DNA from: Candidatus Paceibacter sp.
GTDB taxonomy: Bacteria; Patescibacteria; ABY1; S139-126
Direction of reading: 5' to 3'
Assembly (NCBI GenBank): GCA_020724865.1
Contig: DYGA01000004.1
Coordinates: 12,770-76,769, forward strand
Length of the DNA stretch: 64,000 bases
In this document: positions 8,589 through 17,764 of the stretch, one piece after another
Layout: each line of letters starts with the position of its first letter
Numbering within the stretch: position 1 is the stretch's first letter
The notes under the pieces: model-generated
What the model saw: only the letters and a program-made list of their open reading frames with translations
Databases searched by the model: none
What the model was told of the DNA's origin: nothing
Position numbers and translations under genes: made by a program

Positions 8589-9824
8589 TTATTTGGCATG
8601 TTCAATCTTTAACAGACGATTATACTTAGCTAATCTTTCCGATCGGGCCGGGGCGCCGCTCTTAATATAATCGGCACTTACGGCAACAGCTAAATCAGCA
8701 ATGAAATCATCAGTCGTTTCACCACTGCGATGAGAAATAATAATTTTATAATTATTTTTTTGAGCGGCAATTACTGTTTGCATAGTTTCGGTAACTGTAC
8801 CGATTTGATTTAATTTAATTAAAATTGCATTAGCAACTTTTTGATCTATACCTTGCTGCAAGCGTTCCTGATTGGTGACGAATAAATCATCACCAACTAA
8901 CAAAGTCTTGGCTCCTAATTCTTTGGTCAATTTTTGCCAACCTAACCAATCATCCTCAGCTAGACCATCTTCAATGGCCAGCAATGAATATTTATCAATC
9001 CATTTTTTATATATATTTATCAATTTTTCAATGCTTGTTTTTTTATTTTCAAAATTATAATTTTTACCATCAAAAAATTCAGAAGCAGCAACATCTAAAG
9101 CCAAAAAAATATCCTTGCCCAACTTATACTTAGACATTTTTATTGCCTGAACTAATAATTGCAAAGCTACTTCAGAATTTAACAAACGTGGGGCAAAGCC
9201 ACCTTCATCACCTAGTCCTGTTGATAATTTTTTTGTTTTTAGTATTTTTTTTAAAACATGATAAATCTCCGCTCCCGCTCTCAATCTTTCGGCAAAAGTA
9301 TGTTGTTTGGGAACAATCATAAATTCTTGAATTGACAATCCATTATCAGCATGTTTTCCTCCATTTAAAATATTCATCATTGGTATAGGTATTCTTATTT
9401 TATAATTATAACCATATACTTGACGTAAAAACGCAAACAATGGTTGTCGATAATGATACGCACAAGCTCGGGCATAAGCCATTGATACACCCAAAATAGC
9501 ATTGGCTCCCAACCTCTGTTTATTAACCGTACCATCAAGCGAACATAAGGTATAATCCAAATCAATTAAATCATCAATTTTTTTATTGACGATTGTTTTG
9601 GCAATTTCATTCTCAATATTTTTTATCGCCTGTCTAACACCTAAACCCTGATACCTTTTGCCTCCATCTCTTAATTCAAATGCCTCATGGCGTCCAGTAG
9701 AAGCTCCTGACGGCACCAAAGCTGAAGCTTTAACTCCTGAACTCAATTCTATAAAAGTAGCCACCGTAGGATTGCCACGAGAATCAAGTATTTCTAAACC
9801 CTTAATTTTTTTTATTGTTAACAT
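8589..9824 (-). CDS. eno: Enolase
   Basis: Enolase dehydrates 2-phosphoglycerate to phosphoenolpyruvate. The 411-residue protein has the N-terminal signature ILDSRGNPTV, the loop SGASTGRHEAFELRDG, LGDEGGFAP, the metal ligands in LALDVAASEF, AIEDGLAEDDW and LLVGDDLFVTN, the catalytic-lysine region ILIKLNQIGTVTET and the closing motif SHRSGETTDDFIADLAV. It is slightly short for the family. No Shine-Dalgarno precedes the ATG. It lies between the pseudopilin gene and the iPGM pair, so three consecutive glycolytic steps are encoded together. Confidence 0.96.
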   Translation of the reverse strand: MLTIKKIKGLEILDSRGNPTVATFIELSSGVKASALVPSGASTGRHEAFELRDGGKRYQGLGVRQAIKNIENEIAKTIVNKKIDDLIDLDYTLCSLDGTVNKQRLGANAILGVSMAYARACAYHYRQPLFAFLRQVYGYNYKIRIPIPMMNILNGGKHADNGLSIQEFMIVPKQHTFAERLRAGAEIYHVLKKILKTKKLSTGLGDEGGFAPRLLNSEVALQLLVQAIKMSKYKLGKDIFLALDVAASEFFDGKNYNFENKKTSIEKLINIYKKWIDKYSLLAIEDGLAEDDWLGWQKLTKELGAKTLLVGDDLFVTNQERLQQGIDQKVANAILIKLNQIGTVTETMQTVIAAQKNNYKIIISHRSGETTDDFIADLAVAVSADYIKSGAPARSERLAKYNRLLKIEHAK

Positions 9825-9837
9825 AAATATTTTTATT

Positions 9838-10341
9838 TTATTTAATAATTTTTATAATATCATCAGCATTATATAAATTTTGACCAATGCCATCTGGACC
9901 AAATGAGCCAACTACCGCGCTATTATGGCAACCAGCATTTCCATTACACGGTTTATTATCAGTAGTTAATTGATAATCAGTATCAAAAAAATATTTATTC
10001 CCCCACGGGTCAATAGGGATATCACCCATATATGGACCAGCCCAATTTAAATATAAACCATCAGAAGACAAAATTCCTGCCGCATCTGTAGCTAAATCCC
10101 ATAATTCGTTGGCACTACCAGAATTAATTTCTTCAGCTGTCTGGTGTCCTGGCCATTCGCCCGTATCAACCATCAACTGGCCCATGGCTGTATAAATAAT
10201 ATCAATATCATGTTGGGCTTTGGCAATTTTTGCTTTTTGTCTTGCAGATCTGACTGCTATGACAGTCAAAGTACTTAATACTCCAATAATAGCAATTACT
10301 ATTAACACCTCGACCAATGTAAAACCTTTTAATCGGGGCAT
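9838..10341 (-). CDS. Type IV pilin / pseudopilin-like protein
   Basis: The 167-residue protein has a class-III (prepilin) signal MPRLKGFTLVEVLIVIAIIGVLSTL, with cleavage expected after Gly6 and Glu at mature position 5. This hydrophobic helix is followed by a GspG-like body with AKAQHDIDIIYTAMGQLMVDTGEWPG and a conserved-looking IPIDPWGNKYFF segment, as in major pseudopilins. Two cysteines near the C-terminus (CNGNAGC) may form a disulfide. It is embedded in the glycolytic operon, 1 base after pgk and 13 before eno. The prepilin peptidase and assembly ATPase are not in this window. Confidence 0.85.
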   Translation of the reverse strand: MPRLKGFTLVEVLIVIAIIGVLSTLTVIAVRSARQKAKIAKAQHDIDIIYTAMGQLMVDTGEWPGHQTAEEINSGSANELWDLATDAAGILSSDGLYLNWAGPYMGDIPIDPWGNKYFFDTDYQLTTDNKPCNGNAGCHNSAVVGSFGPDGIGQNLYNADDIIKIIK

Positions 10342-10342
10342 G

Positions 10343-11542
10343 TTATTTTTTTATCAATAAAGGTTTAATTCCGGGTAATACTTTTCCTTCCAAAAATTCT
10401 ATCATAGCTCCGCCCCCAGTGGAAACATAATCAAAACTGTCAAAAATTCCCATATCTTGAATTAACCAAACAGTTTCACCACCGCCGACAATACTAAAAC
10501 ATGAACCTTTTGATCTGGCAGCAATCAGTTCAGCTAAGGCTCTACTGGCATGACTGGCTTTTCTGTCTTCAACTATACCTAAAGGTCCATTCCAAACAAT
10601 CAATTTAGCTGCTTTTATTATTTTTGACCATACCCTAACTGTATTTGTACCAATATCAATTATTTTATCATTTGGTCCTATGTCAGTAACTGGTTTTTGC
10701 CATGTTTCAACTGATTTAGTTTTAATATTGTCAACAGTTACATCAATTGGTAATAATATTTTTTTTCCATTTTTTTTTAAAATTTTTTTTGTTGATACTA
10801 TAAATTTCTTTTCAACTATTGATTTGCCAACTTTCTTACCATCGGCTAAAAGAAAATTATTGGCCAATCCGCCGCCCAACATAACAAAATCAGAAAGTTT
10901 TGACAATTTTTCTACTAGTTGTATCTTGGTGCTAATTTTTGCCCCTCCCAAAATGGTAACAAATGGCCTTTGGCGCTTTTTCATCAATCTGGTTAACTCA
11001 GTAATTTCACTAGTCATTAAAAAACCGGCATAAGCAGGTAAATAATCAGCAATAGCCACCTGCGAAGCTGAGGCACGATGACTGACCGCAAAAGCATCAT
11101 TAATAAATATGTCTCCTAAACTAGCCAATTTTTTGGCAAATTCTTTACTATTTGTATCTTCACCTTTAAAAAAACGTAAATTTTCCAAAACCGCAATTTG
11201 ACCATTTTTCAATAAATCTACATTTTGTTTTATTTTCCTAAAATCCCTCTCGGTAATCAATTTTATATTTTGCCCCAATAAAGTTATCAGCCTTTTAACT
11301 ATTGGCGCTAATGATAAATTCTTGTCAACTTTGCCCTGCGGACGACCAAGATGAGACAATAATATAATAATTGCCCCTTGATCCTGCAAATAATTAATAG
11401 TCGGCAGTATTCTTTGTAATTTAAAATCTTCATTCTTATCAACGGTTTTATCTGGTCCGAGTTTAACATTAAGATCAACTCTTAATAAAACTTTTTGCCC
11501 TCGAAATTTTTTGTTCTTATTGATTGTTTTTAATTTTAGCAT
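10343..11542 (-). CDS. pgk: Phosphoglycerate kinase
   Basis: This enzyme transfers phosphate from 1,3-bisphosphoglycerate to ADP. The 399-residue protein shows the N-terminal motif VLLRVDLNVKL, LSHLGRPQGK, the substrate-binding NLRFFKGE, NDAFAVSHRASAS, the FVTILGGAKISTK segment, and the nucleotide-side WNGPLGIVE and FSIVGGGETVWL. It ends with VSTGGGAMIEFLEGKVLPGI. I use the ATG at 11542; a TTG two codons upstream is in frame but less likely. It is the first gene of the lower-glycolysis operon. Confidence 0.95.
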   Translation of the reverse strand: MLKLKTINKNKKFRGQKVLLRVDLNVKLGPDKTVDKNEDFKLQRILPTINYLQDQGAIIILLSHLGRPQGKVDKNLSLAPIVKRLITLLGQNIKLITERDFRKIKQNVDLLKNGQIAVLENLRFFKGEDTNSKEFAKKLASLGDIFINDAFAVSHRASASQVAIADYLPAYAGFLMTSEITELTRLMKKRQRPFVTILGGAKISTKIQLVEKLSKLSDFVMLGGGLANNFLLADGKKVGKSIVEKKFIVSTKKILKKNGKKILLPIDVTVDNIKTKSVETWQKPVTDIGPNDKIIDIGTNTVRVWSKIIKAAKLIVWNGPLGIVEDRKASHASRALAELIAARSKGSCFSIVGGGETVWLIQDMGIFDSFDYVSTGGGAMIEFLEGKVLPGIKPLLIKK

Positions 11543-11585
11543 ATACAAATAATAACATATTTTTTTAATATTTTCTATTATCTAT

Positions 11586-12107
11586 CTAAAATTTATATAC
11601 AAAAATTGCTAAAGAATCACTGGTTGGTTTATCAATTTCTAAAAGGTTTAATTCATGAAACTTAAAAACATAGGATAATAATAAAGCGCCTGGTTTTGCT
11701 TGTTTTTTAATCTTTGCGGTTAATCTTTTTTTAATACTGCGCGGATAACCATATACAAAAATAATATCAAATTCTTTCAAATCAATATTAAATAAATCTT
11801 GATACTTGATTTTTAAATTTTTTAAACCAAAAAATTTTGCTCTCAACCAAGCAAATAAAAATAAGGGTAAAGCTATTTCCACACCAACAAATTCAATATC
11901 CGGATTTTTCTTGGCTAAAAAAATAATTAATCCAGCGCTGCCACAACCTAAATCAATAAATTTTTTTGGATTATTTTTTTTTATCAACTGATTTATTCGT
12001 TGATAATCTTTAACTTTAGTAGGCACCCAAGGAGCTAAAGAAGATGAACCACGAGCAAAACCATATACTGATATTAAAATTACAATCAATAATAATGTTT
12101 CCAACAT
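11586..12107 (-). CDS. Small membrane-anchored class I SAM methyltransferase
   Basis: The 173-residue protein has a short N-terminal hydrophobic segment (LLLIVILISVYGFA), then a Rossmann-type methyltransferase core. Motif I is FIDLGCGSAGLIIFLAKK, an acidic residue follows at the end of strand 2 (FVGVE), and FDIIFVYGYP occupies the motif IV position. The core is shortened at the C-terminus. No substrate can be assigned. It lies upstream of pgk on the same strand with a 43-base gap, so it could be co-transcribed with the glycolytic operon. Confidence 0.7.
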   Translation of the reverse strand: MLETLLLIVILISVYGFARGSSSLAPWVPTKVKDYQRINQLIKKNNPKKFIDLGCGSAGLIIFLAKKNPDIEFVGVEIALPLFLFAWLRAKFFGLKNLKIKYQDLFNIDLKEFDIIFVYGYPRSIKKRLTAKIKKQAKPGALLLSYVFKFHELNLLEIDKPTSDSLAIFVYKF

Positions 12108-12220
12108 ATTTATATAATATAGTTTTTATAAAAATAAAAAAAGCATACCAACAGTATTTTAAAATATTTTTTTAAAAATTTGGGATTATAATTTTTTATA
12201 TCTTACAGCTTAAAAAAAAT

Positions 12221-12248
12221 ATACCCTCGGCTTTTGAGCTGAGGGTAT
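12221..12248 (-). terminator. Terminator of the acidic small-protein gene
   Basis: The stem ATACCCTC-GCT / AGC-GAGGGTAT is followed on the minus strand by ATTTTTTTA. It begins six bases beyond the stop of the acidic ORF and isolates that gene from the methyltransferase gene. Confidence 0.8.
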
Positions 12249-12253
12249 ATTTG

Positions 12254-12391
12254 TTACATATCTTCATCATAATCTTCTTCCATATCATCTTCGTCTTCGT
12301 CATCCATGTCATCATCTGCATAATCATCCTCCAAACCTTCTTCAAAATTATCTTCGTTTTCATCTTCCATCATATAATCTTCATTGGGCAT
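12254..12391 (-). CDS. Very acidic 45-residue protein
   Basis: The ORF runs from the ATG at 12389-12391 to the TAA at 12254-12256 and encodes 45 residues. About 29 of these are Asp or Glu, the only neutral residues are a few Met, Tyr, Asn, Phe, Gly, Leu, Ala and Pro, and there is no Lys or Arg. It is followed immediately by a strong terminator and preceded by a TATAAT-like box (12435-12440), so it looks like an independent short transcription unit. No Shine-Dalgarno is seen. The function is unknown; low-complexity acidic peptides can be nucleic-acid mimics, chaperones or metal binders, but nothing here decides between them. Confidence 0.55.
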   Translation of the reverse strand: MPNEDYMMEDENEDNFEEGLEDDYADDDMDDEDEDDMEEDYDEDM

Positions 12392-12486
12392 AAATAAATA
12401 TTAATTATTAAAACTAACCAAATAATTGCTATTATTATAGCAAACATTTATAAATTGCCTACTTAGCAGATATCCACAATACATAA

Positions 12487-14106
12487 CTATTCTAAAGGTA
12501 AGGTAAATTTGAAAGTAGTACCTTTATTTTCACCTTCGCTCTCTGCCCAAATATTACCGCCATGACCTTCGATTATTTTTTTAGCAATATAAAGTCCTAA
12601 GCCAACACCGCTTGTATCAACTTTATTTATATCTTTACCGCGTTTAAATTTTTGAAATAATTGATCAAGTTCTTCATAACTTATTCCCTTACCGTTGTCC
12701 TGAACTTTCACTAGAATATATTTATCCATATTTTTTGCTGATACTTTGATATGTCCGCCAATAGGTGTATATTTTATGGCATTATCAATAAGGTTAATAA
12801 TTACATCAGCCATTTTGTCTATATCAAACTTAAATAATGGGACATCACTTTCTTTAAATTCAATCTTTATATGTTTTGTACTGGCTTCGATAGCTAGTGA
12901 TTTAATTATGTCATCCAATAAACGATTAAGATCGTTTAAATTTTTATTAATTTTCAAACGCCCTGATTCAATCCGTGAGATATTTAAAAATATATTTATT
13001 AAGCGAATTAATCTTTCAGAATTACGCAATAGAATACCAATAATATCTGCTTGTTTTTTTGACATTTTGCCAAAATCACCATCTTGTAACATGGAAAGAT
13101 AACCTTTAATTGCTGATAAAGGGGTACGTAACTGATGAGAAGTTATTGATAAAAATTCAGTTTTGGCTTCATCTAATTGTTTTAAACGTTCATTAGCAAC
13201 CTGTAATTCTGAGGTAATTTTTTCTAATTTTTCTTTTTGCTCGATTTCTTTTCTGACGCTTTTTATTAAGAAAAAGCCTACAAATATTAAAGCGTTAAAG
13301 ATTATTAAGCGTAAAATTATTACGTTTAAATTATTGGTAAAAAATATTTCAGCAAATGAACTAAAAGCTAATAAAAACACCAATAATTCCGTAGCAACAA
13401 TTTTGATATTCAACAGATGATGTTTTAAAATCGCATAAGTAGTAAAAACAATAAAAGGAAAAAAGAATACGGCTCCCAAGGATATATAAGTTGGATTATT
13501 TAAAAAAGCTGGATAAATAAAATTAAAAATTATAATAAAAGTAAAAGTAATTATAGTACCAGTTAAAATCAAACGTAAAGGTAAAGCATCTTTAGCATCA
13601 GAATTTTTTATTTTTTTAATTAACGTGTAAATAGCGCTAAAAACCAAACCAATACTTAAAGAACCAAATAAAATTATCCCCGGCCCGTTAGTTACTGATG
13701 TGGCTCCACCTGTGACTAAAACCCCGTTTATTTTTTTCAGAACAAAAGAGGTTAAAGTCAACAATGATACTAAACAAACCACAGGTACTAAAAATCTTTT
13801 GTAATTTTTAGAAAAATTAAATTTAGCATGCGGATAAACATAAAAAAATTGAAAAATAAAAAAAGCTTGCCAAACGGCAAAAAATAAAACCAACCTTAAT
13901 AACCATAAAATGATTTCTGGATCAAACAAATTATAACTTAAATAATTTATTACACCCCAAATTACAGTAACTAAAACAAATAATGCAAAAGAAATGTTAG
14001 TTATACTACGAACATTTCTGATATAAACAATGACGCCTAATATAATTGAAGTTATTGTAACTAACCCAACAGTAAATAGATTTAAATTAAAAGTCATTAC
14101 TTCCAT
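12487..14106 (-). CDS. Sensor histidine kinase with 7TM-type membrane input domain
   Basis: The protein has 539 residues from the ATG at 14106; an in-frame TTG lies two codons upstream. The first ~285 residues hold about eight or nine hydrophobic segments, matching the histidine-kinase N-terminal 7TM type of input region. A short coiled coil (EIEQKEKLEKITSELQVANE) leads to the HisKA box FLSITSHQLRTPLSAIKGYL with the phospho-accepting His near 324. The ATPase domain has the N box LIDNAIKYTP, G1 DNGKGIS and G2 GVGLGLYIAKKI, and looks active. No response regulator is adjacent. It starts 2 bases after the nitroreductase-like gene, as the last gene of a five-gene operon, which suggests it senses something related to that pathway. 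Confidence 0.9.
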   Translation of the reverse strand: MEVMTFNLNLFTVGLVTITSIILGVIVYIRNVRSITNISFALFVLVTVIWGVINYLSYNLFDPEIILWLLRLVLFFAVWQAFFIFQFFYVYPHAKFNFSKNYKRFLVPVVCLVSLLTLTSFVLKKINGVLVTGGATSVTNGPGIILFGSLSIGLVFSAIYTLIKKIKNSDAKDALPLRLILTGTIITFTFIIIFNFIYPAFLNNPTYISLGAVFFFPFIVFTTYAILKHHLLNIKIVATELLVFLLAFSSFAEIFFTNNLNVIILRLIIFNALIFVGFFLIKSVRKEIEQKEKLEKITSELQVANERLKQLDEAKTEFLSITSHQLRTPLSAIKGYLSMLQDGDFGKMSKKQADIIGILLRNSERLIRLINIFLNISRIESGRLKINKNLNDLNRLLDDIIKSLAIEASTKHIKIEFKESDVPLFKFDIDKMADVIINLIDNAIKYTPIGGHIKVSAKNMDKYILVKVQDNGKGISYEELDQLFQKFKRGKDINKVDTSGVGLGLYIAKKIIEGHGGNIWAESEGENKGTTFKFTLPLE

Positions 14107-14108
14107 AA

Positions 14109-15176
14109 TCAATTAATAAATTTTACATCTGGCTGACTTTTCAAAGCTTTGGCTCTAACCGGTGGCGCAAAACCAATTCTAAATGACATGGCAATTAAAT
14201 TATTACCGACATTAAATAGATCATGCAAAACTTGATAGTTACTTAAAATTTTATCAGTTTGCGCATTATCAAATACATCACCACTACCTGCTACAATACG
14301 CAAACGAGCAAAACACAAGGCACTGACCGGATGAAAGGCCAATCCTAAAGCAGTCGCTTTGAGCCAAACTCTTTCCATAGCCCGTCCAGCAAAAATAAAA
14401 TTTTCCTGGGTATCTTCGGGAATGATAATTGCTCCGACAGCTGCTCCGCTTGAATATAATTTAGCATCTTCTTTAGCCACCATTTTAGCTAATCCCAATT
14501 TATTTAACCAAATCGCCCTCTGCCAATTACTGGCAAGAAAAAAAACAAATTTTTGCATTAAATTGAACTCCATGGTGCCTATATAAAATCCCTTTTTTAA
14601 TTTGGCAAAAACTTTTTTTGACCAAATAATATCTTTAAACAACAGGGCGTGCAAATCTTTGTGTTGTAAAATTATTTCTTCAATTGAACTCATGGCACGA
14701 CCAATTAATTTCTTTTTTTCATCATCATCAATAAAAATTAATCTGACTTTATTTTCTTGACCAATTTTTATTATTTCCTGTTTCAGTGCATTGGTTTGTT
14801 CTAAAGTCATTTTAATATTTTTATATTTACGACGGTTTGTGTGCCTTTGTGATAAATACGGGAATAAAGCATCAGTTTCTACATGACTATCGCACAAAAC
14901 TACTTTAGCAACTAGATCTTTTTGTCGTTCATCTGGAAACAATTCCAACTGAGCTTGCAATTGAAATTTGGTAGCCGCAATACTAATATTTTCCAATAAA
15001 CCGCCGTGACCAATATATGAACCGCGCTGGTTGATATTTAAAATTGGATTGTCAGATTTAGGTAAATTAAAAACAAATATAATATTGTCTTTTACTTCAA
15101 ATCGCCAAGGCTGAGAATTGTCACCCGAAGGAGCATTAATTGCTAATGTTAAAATTTTTTCAATTGTTTCTTTCAT
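14109..15176 (-). CDS. Nitroreductase-like (Acg/Rv1355c-type) protein
   Basis: The 355-residue protein is of the nitroreductase superfamily, probably flavin-dependent. The N-terminus LTLAINAPSGDNSQPWRFEV is the family FMN-binding start. The RHTNRRKYK motif matches the Acg-type branch, and GRAMERVWLKATALGLAFHPVSAL is the usual late segment. In the mycobacterial Rv1355c family a ThiF domain and a nitroreductase-like domain are fused; here they are adjacent genes 3 bases apart. It may reduce or oxidise the product of the ThiF/AMP-ligase steps, or bind flavin without catalysis. The substrate is unknown. Confidence 0.8.
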   Translation of the reverse strand: MKETIEKILTLAINAPSGDNSQPWRFEVKDNIIFVFNLPKSDNPILNINQRGSYIGHGGLLENISIAATKFQLQAQLELFPDERQKDLVAKVVLCDSHVETDALFPYLSQRHTNRRKYKNIKMTLEQTNALKQEIIKIGQENKVRLIFIDDDEKKKLIGRAMSSIEEIILQHKDLHALLFKDIIWSKKVFAKLKKGFYIGTMEFNLMQKFVFFLASNWQRAIWLNKLGLAKMVAKEDAKLYSSGAAVGAIIIPEDTQENFIFAGRAMERVWLKATALGLAFHPVSALCFARLRIVAGSGDVFDNAQTDKILSNYQVLHDLFNVGNNLIAMSFRIGFAPPVRAKALKSQPDVKFIN

Positions 15177-15179
15177 ATT

Positions 15180-16274
15180 TTAAAGACCAATAATATTTAA
15201 AAATTTTTTTAATTGTTTTTGTCTTTGTGCAATCTTTTGTTTTTGATTGTAAGTTGGATCAAAAATTGCATCTAAATTAACTTCATATTGACCTGATTTT
15301 AAAGGTTGTTTATTGGCCAATCTCCTAACTAAATAAGCCACCGCTACTCCTGATAACATAGCCGCGTCCCCCAATTGAGGCCAAGAATAAATAGTTTTAC
15401 CAACTTGTAATAAAGAAATTTGCATCCGAGGAGCAACTTTATCTTGACCGGCAATTTTGGTTGATAAACGAGGCATATCTTGCGGATGAATTTTTTTAAA
15501 ATCTGACAATGTTAAATCACCAACCCTTCCATTAAAAATTTTTAAATTATGATCTAGATCATACCTTTCCACATCTACTATTATATTATCACCGTTGTCA
15601 GTAGCCATAATAACAGGGATTTTTAATTTTTTTGCTGCCAATCTAATTCTAATTTTCATTTCTAAATTATCCATTTCTTCAATTAAAACATCCAACTTGG
15701 GCGGAGCGGCTAAAAAATTGATTAAATTTTTCTCATTTAAACCTTCGGGATAAGTAAAAATTCTCGCATAAGGATTTATTTGATAAATTTGTTGACTGGC
15801 AAGATCGCATTTTTTTTTGCCGATATCCAAGACTGTGTACCTGACACGATTTAGATTTGAAGGCGATAAAACGTCCGGATCGGCAATTTTCATCTTTTTA
15901 CCACCACCCATCACAGCAATTGATATGGCTGCGTGACTACCAACACTAAGTCCGGCTACACCAATATTATAATTATAAAATTTTTCTTGTTCACTGGCAG
16001 TAATAATTTCTTTATTTCTACCAGTCCGAACCGTTAAAAAATCTTTTTCTGATAAAATGTGCACATATTTATCCAACCAAGGAAAAAAAACCCAATTACC
16101 TTTATCAGATTTTTTAATAAACTCTGCTAATGGTTTTTGATAATCCTTAATAAAACGATATTGAGGATTTTTCAACAAAAACAAATCAGTAAGTTGTTCC
16201 TGATATGTATCTATCAACTTTGATTTTTTTATCTTAGTAAATGATTTTTTTATTATGGGTTTGTTTTTATCCAT
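15180..16274 (-). CDS. ThiF/E1-like adenylyltransferase
   Basis: The 364-residue protein has an E1/ThiF Rossmann core from about residue 100. Landmarks are IGVAGLSVGSHAAISIAVMG, the acidic KIADPDVLSPSNLNRVRYT with the Asp and Arg used in adenylation, and the lysine in KKKCDLA. The whole protein has a single cysteine and no CxxC zinc pairs, so it probably adenylates a carboxylate without forming an E1-style thioester. It overlaps the PaaK-like gene by 22 bases and is followed by the nitroreductase gene, the same pairing as in fused Rv1355c-type proteins. The substrate is unknown. Confidence 0.82.
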   Translation of the reverse strand: MDKNKPIIKKSFTKIKKSKLIDTYQEQLTDLFLLKNPQYRFIKDYQKPLAEFIKKSDKGNWVFFPWLDKYVHILSEKDFLTVRTGRNKEIITASEQEKFYNYNIGVAGLSVGSHAAISIAVMGGGKKMKIADPDVLSPSNLNRVRYTVLDIGKKKCDLASQQIYQINPYARIFTYPEGLNEKNLINFLAAPPKLDVLIEEMDNLEMKIRIRLAAKKLKIPVIMATDNGDNIIVDVERYDLDHNLKIFNGRVGDLTLSDFKKIHPQDMPRLSTKIAGQDKVAPRMQISLLQVGKTIYSWPQLGDAAMLSGVAVAYLVRRLANKQPLKSGQYEVNLDAIFDPTYNQKQKIAQRQKQLKKFLNIIGL

Positions 16275-17764
16275 TTTTGTTTGGTTCCAGGTTTAAAATA
16301 TTTAGCATCTTCATATTGCCAAAAGACTATTTTTGGTATCACTCTTTTAGGATATTCTTCTGCGGTTTTACGATAAGAAGAATTTTCAATTAATAGTCGA
16401 CTAACTACTAATTTTTTTATTTTATCACTTAAAATTTTTGTACCTTTAACATTTGGTTGTAATTCAATATTTAATTCTAAATACTGATTGGCGTTCTTAT
16501 CATATTTAACCAACAGAGTAAATTTGCCGGTTATACTTTTTAACAAGTCTTTATGCCATAAAGATTTTCTTATTGTTTCGGGATATATTTGAAAAGCAAA
16601 AAAACTTACTGACAAATCTTTACGTTCGAAGACATAAACAAATGGTAAATTCCATAAAGTATCCTGTAAATTATATTTACTAATAAATTTATTTAGATCT
16701 AAACCATGGTTAGTAAAAATTTTATAAACTTCAAATAAAGTGACAATGCCACCGTAATCATGTAAATCATATCTGACTAAGGGATAACCACTATGAGCCG
16801 AACAAACTAAACTTTTATTAATATCTTCAAAATAAAACATTTCTGGTAAATATTGGGTAAAAGTTGGCAATTTATCACGCTCGGAAAATAACTCATAATA
16901 TAAATTTTTATTTTTTAATGCTAGACGACGAATTAAAATAGATAATGGTGTCTCGTGTGACATGGTCCCCAAATCAACCGTACCATAATGGTTAAGTGTA
17001 CTACGATAAATGTCTTTACTACCAGTAATTTTAAAAATATAATCTCTAAAATCTTCATTAAAACCTTCAGCGGAAAATATAAAACCTAAATTATATTTTT
17101 TCCAATTTAAACCCAATCTTTGGCCCTCTTCTAGCGTATCTTTTAAAAACGGCGCGTAACTTCCGATTATAATTTGATCAAATTCACGACCAATCTTTTT
17201 TACGGCATTTATTATTTCCAGTTTATTTATGCCCGGAGTAATAATACTTAAATTATACTTCCCTCTGGCCGACAAAATTTTTAATGCTTCATAAGTAAAA
17301 AGACCTCCAATCCAAGCTCCCATAGGAAAACCTACAATATATAAAGTACTTTTTTTATCAATATTAAAATTGGTCAATAAATAAATTTCAGCAGTTAATG
17401 CATACTGTTCATCCTGTTCTTTAGTTCTGGGAAAATAAAATGGTTCACCGGTGGAACCTGAAGTCGTAGAAATTACCCATTGTTTTGTTTTAAAAATACC
17501 ATCCCAAGACAGCTCCCGGGGACTATAATTTTGCAAATAATTTTTTTTATCTATAGTAGGTACTTGTTTAAAATCGGAAATTGTTTTTATTTTTTGAGGA
17601 TCAATCTTGTTTTTTTGTAACCAATCTTTATAAGCTGGCACACGCTTGGACATTTGCTGAAATAAATCTAAAGCCATCTTTTCTCCGCGTTTAATCCAAT
17701 TTGACTCAGGTACTTTCTTTAAATCCTTGATAACTTTTTTAGCTGGAATTTTAATTAAATTCAT
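16253..17764 (-). CDS. PaaK-like AMP-forming ligase (phenylacetate-CoA ligase superfamily)
   Basis: The 503-residue protein belongs to the PaaK/CapK-like branch of adenylate-forming enzymes. The phosphate-binding loop STTSGSTGEPFYFPRTKEQ is intact. HYGTVDLGTM stands where YGxTE usually lies, with Asp in place of Glu, and LVRYDLHDYGG matches the later Asp motif. A lysine-containing C-terminal region (PKRVIPKIVFW) could supply the catalytic Lys. Such enzymes activate carboxylic acids as acyl-AMP and pass them to CoA or another carrier. It starts by a 4-base ATGA overlap with the upstream dehydrogenase, so the two are translationally coupled. The acid substrate is unknown. Confidence 0.82.
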   Translation of the reverse strand: MNLIKIPAKKVIKDLKKVPESNWIKRGEKMALDLFQQMSKRVPAYKDWLQKNKIDPQKIKTISDFKQVPTIDKKNYLQNYSPRELSWDGIFKTKQWVISTTSGSTGEPFYFPRTKEQDEQYALTAEIYLLTNFNIDKKSTLYIVGFPMGAWIGGLFTYEALKILSARGKYNLSIITPGINKLEIINAVKKIGREFDQIIIGSYAPFLKDTLEEGQRLGLNWKKYNLGFIFSAEGFNEDFRDYIFKITGSKDIYRSTLNHYGTVDLGTMSHETPLSILIRRLALKNKNLYYELFSERDKLPTFTQYLPEMFYFEDINKSLVCSAHSGYPLVRYDLHDYGGIVTLFEVYKIFTNHGLDLNKFISKYNLQDTLWNLPFVYVFERKDLSVSFFAFQIYPETIRKSLWHKDLLKSITGKFTLLVKYDKNANQYLELNIELQPNVKGTKILSDKIKKLVVSRLLIENSSYRKTAEEYPKRVIPKIVFWQYEDAKYFKPGTKQKWIKTNP

